This document shows positions 5,812 to 7,575 of a stretch of DNA of 7,575 nucleotides, one piece after another. The notes beneath the pieces are model-generated. The model saw only the letters and a list, made by a program, of their open reading frames with translations. It was not told where the DNA came from and did not search any database. Source of the stretch: Bordetella parapertussis (GTDB taxonomy: Bacteria > Pseudomonadota > Gammaproteobacteria > Burkholderiales > SG8-41). The position numbers and the translations under genes were made by a program. The stretch is from NCBI GenBank assembly GCA_945863085.1, contig CAMBCD010000127.1, forward strand, positions 1 to 7,575, read 5' to 3'. Within the stretch, counting starts at the first letter, position 1. The number at the start of each line of letters is the position of its first letter.

Positions 5812-5844
5812 AAAAAACAGGGCAACGCCGCAGCGTCGCCCTGT
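5812..5844 (-). terminator. Rho-independent terminator of the TauD/TfdA-type gene
   Basis: ACAGGGC (5817-5823) pairs with GCCCTGT (5838-5844). After an A/C mismatch, ACGC/GCGT continues the stem around a CGCA loop. Read on the minus strand the stem is followed by a run of T (5817-5812), 25 nt beyond the dioxygenase stop. On the plus strand no T-run follows, so termination of the small gene here is less certain. Confidence 0.8.
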
Positions 5845-5868
5845 CTTCAGCAGCAGTAATCGTGTGGA

Positions 5869-6771
5869 TCAGGCTTGCGGCCGCGCACCCTTGATCTGCG
5901 TGCGGTAGAGCAGCCGGCGCTCATTCGCATCAAACGCGGTGCGTTTGTGCATCACGCAGCGGTTGTCCCAGATCAGCAGGTCGCCGACCTTCCATTTCTG
6001 GAACCAGGCCAGATGCTCCTGTGAAGCATGGGCCCACAGGCGGTTGAGCAGCGCTTCGCTGTCTTCCAGGCTCATGCCCACCACATAACCGAAGGGCCGG
6101 CGGCCGAGGAACAAGGCCTTGCGGCCGGTGACCGGGTGACGCACGACCACGGGATGCACGGCACCCGGCGCGTCGCGCGGATCGGTTACTTCCTTGAATC
6201 CCGCGCGCAGTTCACCGGCGCTGTTGCGGCTTGCGTCGTGTTTGATCGATTTACCCTCGATTGCGGCCTTGAGGTCGGCCGGCAGGGTTTCGTAGGCGAG
6301 GTACATGTTGAGGAAACCGGTTTCGCCGCCCGACTTGGTCACTTCGACGCCGTAGAGCAAGGCGCCCGACGGCGTGATTTCGTTGTACGACATGTCGGTA
6401 TGCCAGACAGCCTCACCATAGCCGAGGCTGCCGATGGACTCGCCGTCAACCTTGATGTTGGACATCACGGCCATCTCAGGAAAACCCTCGACCCAGGGTT
6501 TGCCGCGGGTATTGATCGGTGCCTTGTCGAGCTCGCCAAAACGGCGGCTGAAATCCTGCAGTTGTTCCCGGGTCATGTCCTGGCCACGAAAACGCAACAC
6601 GTGATGCTGCATCCATGCATCATGGATCTGCGTAAACTGCGCATCGGAAATCGGCTGCGTCAGATCGATGCCGATGATGTCGGCGCCGACATATTGGGTA
6701 ATCGGTACTACGCTGATGCCACCGGATTGGGCGGCGGGTTTTGCGGAATGTGCGGCGGCAGTTGCGGACAT
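5869..6771 (-). CDS. TauD/TfdA-family Fe(II)/2-oxoglutarate dioxygenase
   Basis: A 300-residue oxygenase that should couple 2-oxoglutarate decarboxylation to hydroxylation of a substrate, as TauD does with taurine and TfdA with 2,4-D. The facial triad is visible: WHTDMSY (H124, D126) and CVMHKR (H275). R286 and R290 lie 11 and 15 residues after the distal His, matching the 2-oxoglutarate-binding arginines of TauD. Length matches the family. The first ~18 residues are Ala-rich and probably disordered. GGAG lies 9 nt before the ATG, and an AT-rich promoter precedes it. It forms a single-gene unit with its own terminator and is divergent from a GntR-family regulator, a layout that usually means substrate-controlled expression of a catabolic enzyme. 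The true substrate (sulfonate, aryloxyalkanoate or other acid) cannot be read from the sequence; the name taurine dioxygenase would be overreach. Confidence 0.9.
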   Translation of the reverse strand: MSATAAAHSAKPAAQSGGISVVPITQYVGADIIGIDLTQPISDAQFTQIHDAWMQHHVLRFRGQDMTREQLQDFSRRFGELDKAPINTRGKPWVEGFPEMAVMSNIKVDGESIGSLGYGEAVWHTDMSYNEITPSGALLYGVEVTKSGGETGFLNMYLAYETLPADLKAAIEGKSIKHDASRNSAGELRAGFKEVTDPRDAPGAVHPVVVRHPVTGRKALFLGRRPFGYVVGMSLEDSEALLNRLWAHASQEHLAWFQKWKVGDLLIWDNRCVMHKRTAFDANERRLLYRTQIKGARPQA

Positions 6772-6821
6772 GGCGTGACTCTCCTCTTGGCTCTGTCTGG
6801 TCGGAATCAGGATGTGCCCGG

Positions 6822-6849
6822 ATTATACGCACAGATTATTAATAATCAA
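6822..6849 (-). promoter_or_regulatory. Promoter of the TauD/TfdA-type gene
   Basis: On the minus strand, TTGATT (6849-6844) and a perfect TATAAT (6827-6822) are 16 nt apart. The expected start lies near 6815, giving a leader of about 45 nt that includes the GGAG ribosome binding site. Confidence 0.6.
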
Positions 6850-6857
6850 TAATTATT
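6835..6857. repeat. AT palindromes between divergent promoters, candidate operator
   Basis: ATTATTAATAAT (6835-6846) is a perfect 12-bp palindrome. Its right half AATAAT also forms an inverted repeat with ATTATT at 6852-6857. The block covers the spacer and -35 of the dioxygenase promoter and touches the -35 of the regulator promoter, so a bound regulator could act on both. AT-rich palindromes can occur by chance. Confidence 0.4.
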
Positions 6858-6884
6858 CCATTCTGATGATGGCGCCGGTATACT
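6856..6884 (+). promoter_or_regulatory. Possible promoter of the GntR-family gene
   Basis: TTCCAT (6856-6861) and TATACT (6879-6884) are 17 nt apart, about 45 nt before the regulator ATG. The -10 is good and the -35 is weak. Confidence 0.42.
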
Positions 6885-6929
6885 GCCCGCGCTTATTCCG
6901 TACTGTTATCCCTTTGAATACATGAACAA

Positions 6930-7575
6930 ATGATGTCATCACCCGCGAACGCGCTGACCCAGACCCTGCCGGAAAAAGTTGCCGCGACGCTGGCTGAACG
7001 CATCGTCGATGGTACGTATCCGCCGGGATCGCGGCTGATCGAAGCCTTGCTGTCCAAAGAATTCGGCCTGAGCCACGGCCCGATTCGCGACGCGCTGCGT
7101 TCGCTGCAGCACGCGGGGCTGGTGACCATCCTGCCCTACCGCGGCGCGGTGGTCACCGATGTCACGGTGCGCGAAATCCGCGAGCTCTACCAGGTGCGCG
7201 CCGCACTGGTCGGATTGCGTGCGCGCTGGATCGCCGAAGACCCGCAGCGCGGTGCACTGGTCGCCCTGGTCAAGGCGCCGATTGCGCGCATGCAACAGCT
7301 CGCCGGAAAAGATCGTGCCGAATACACGCGCACGGCGCTGATGGTCAACCGCACGCTGACTGAAAGTCTTTCGAACAACTGGCTGCGCTCGACGCTGGCC
7401 TCGCTGATGCTGCAGACCAGCCGTTACACGCGGCTGGCACTGGCCTCGGTTGCGCACCAGCGTTATTCGGCCAAACAATGGCAGGCCTTGCTGGATGCCA
7501 TTGAAGCCGGCGACGGCAAAGCTGCAGAAAAAATCGCCTCCACGCTGTCGCAGGCGACGCGGGATGAGGCGACCA
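6930..7575 (+). CDS. GntR-family transcriptional regulator, FCD type (3' end outside window)
   Basis: The frame is open from ATG 6930 to the window edge (215 complete codons), close to full length for FadR/VanR-type GntR proteins (about 220-240). Residues 13-75 form the GntR winged helix: YPPGSRLIEALLSKEFGLSH, then GPIRDALRSLQHAGLV and a wing PYRGAVV, the segments that bind DNA. Residues about 82-213 are an all-helical FCD effector domain (REIRELYQVRAALVGL; SNNWLRSTLASLM; WQALLDAIEAGDGKAAEKI). The His residues that usually bind metal in FCD seem to be lost: the FH position reads VN (139-140) and the EH before AIL reads QW (183-184). Effector binding may be metal-free or altered. No ribosome binding site is visible; ATG 6933 is an equal alternative start. 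Divergence from the dioxygenase suggests that gene is its target. Confidence 0.88.
   Translation, partial: MMSSPANALTQTLPEKVAATLAERIVDGTYPPGSRLIEALLSKEFGLSHGPIRDALRSLQHAGLVTILPYRGAVVTDVTVREIRELYQVRAALVGLRARWIAEDPQRGALVALVKAPIARMQQLAGKDRAEYTRTALMVNRTLTESLSNNWLRSTLASLMLQTSRYTRLALASVAHQRYSAKQWQALLDAIEAGDGKAAEKIASTLSQATRDEAT

Noticed and set aside
6028..6852. 274-codon plus-strand open frame
   Set aside because: It is antisense to the TauD/TfdA-type gene, which shows its complete metal triad and a proper start and terminator.
6939..7478. 179-codon minus-strand open frame at the right edge
   Set aside because: It is antisense to the GntR-family gene, whose winged helix and FCD helices are clear.

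Overview
The window is GC-rich chromosomal DNA with dense, non-mobile gene content. Gene style (a YlqF-type GTPase after a DUF1653 gene, a YbfB/YjiJ-type MFS carrier, a TauD/TfdA dioxygenase beside a GntR/FCD regulator) suggests a proteobacterium, most likely betaproteobacterial. That placement is inference from family resemblance. No rRNA, tRNA, CRISPR array or insertion sequence was seen.

Minus-strand block (48-2583): three genes in one direction, an MFS transporter, an EamA/DMT exporter overlapping it by 13 nt, and, 71 nt further on, an AhpE-like peroxiredoxin. The peroxiredoxin frame is broken by one TGA exactly where the peroxidatic cysteine belongs, with intact homology on both sides. 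This is best read as selenocysteine, so the gene spans 48-509 as one 153-residue selenoprotein. A weak bSECIS-like hairpin follows the TGA.

Plus-strand block (2703-4914): four tightly packed genes. First come a Phd/YefM-like antitoxin with an extra C-terminal domain and, overlapping by 4 nt (GTGA), a nucleotidyltransferase with the GG...DxD signature of AbiEii/DUF6036-type proteins. Together they look like a non-canonical toxin-antitoxin pair. A TTGCCG-17-TAATAT promoter places the transcript start at or next to the antitoxin ATG (probably leaderless), and the -10 lies between inverted CGGCA/TGCCG half-sites that could be an autoregulatory operator. A DUF1653 protein and a circularly permuted YlqF/RbgA-like ribosome-assembly GTPase follow with almost no spacing.

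Right part: a cysteine-dioxygenase-like cupin (minus) converges on and overlaps the GTPase tail by 74 nt. Divergent from it is a 51-codon small gene with a good ribosome binding site. A TauD/TfdA Fe(II)/2-oxoglutarate dioxygenase (minus) follows, with its own terminator, and a GntR-family regulator is transcribed away from it and runs off the window end. The 158-nt gap between the last two carries opposing promoters and an AT palindrome, so the regulator probably controls the dioxygenase.

The two items most worth attention are the probable selenocysteine peroxiredoxin and the Phd-like/nucleotidyltransferase pair.
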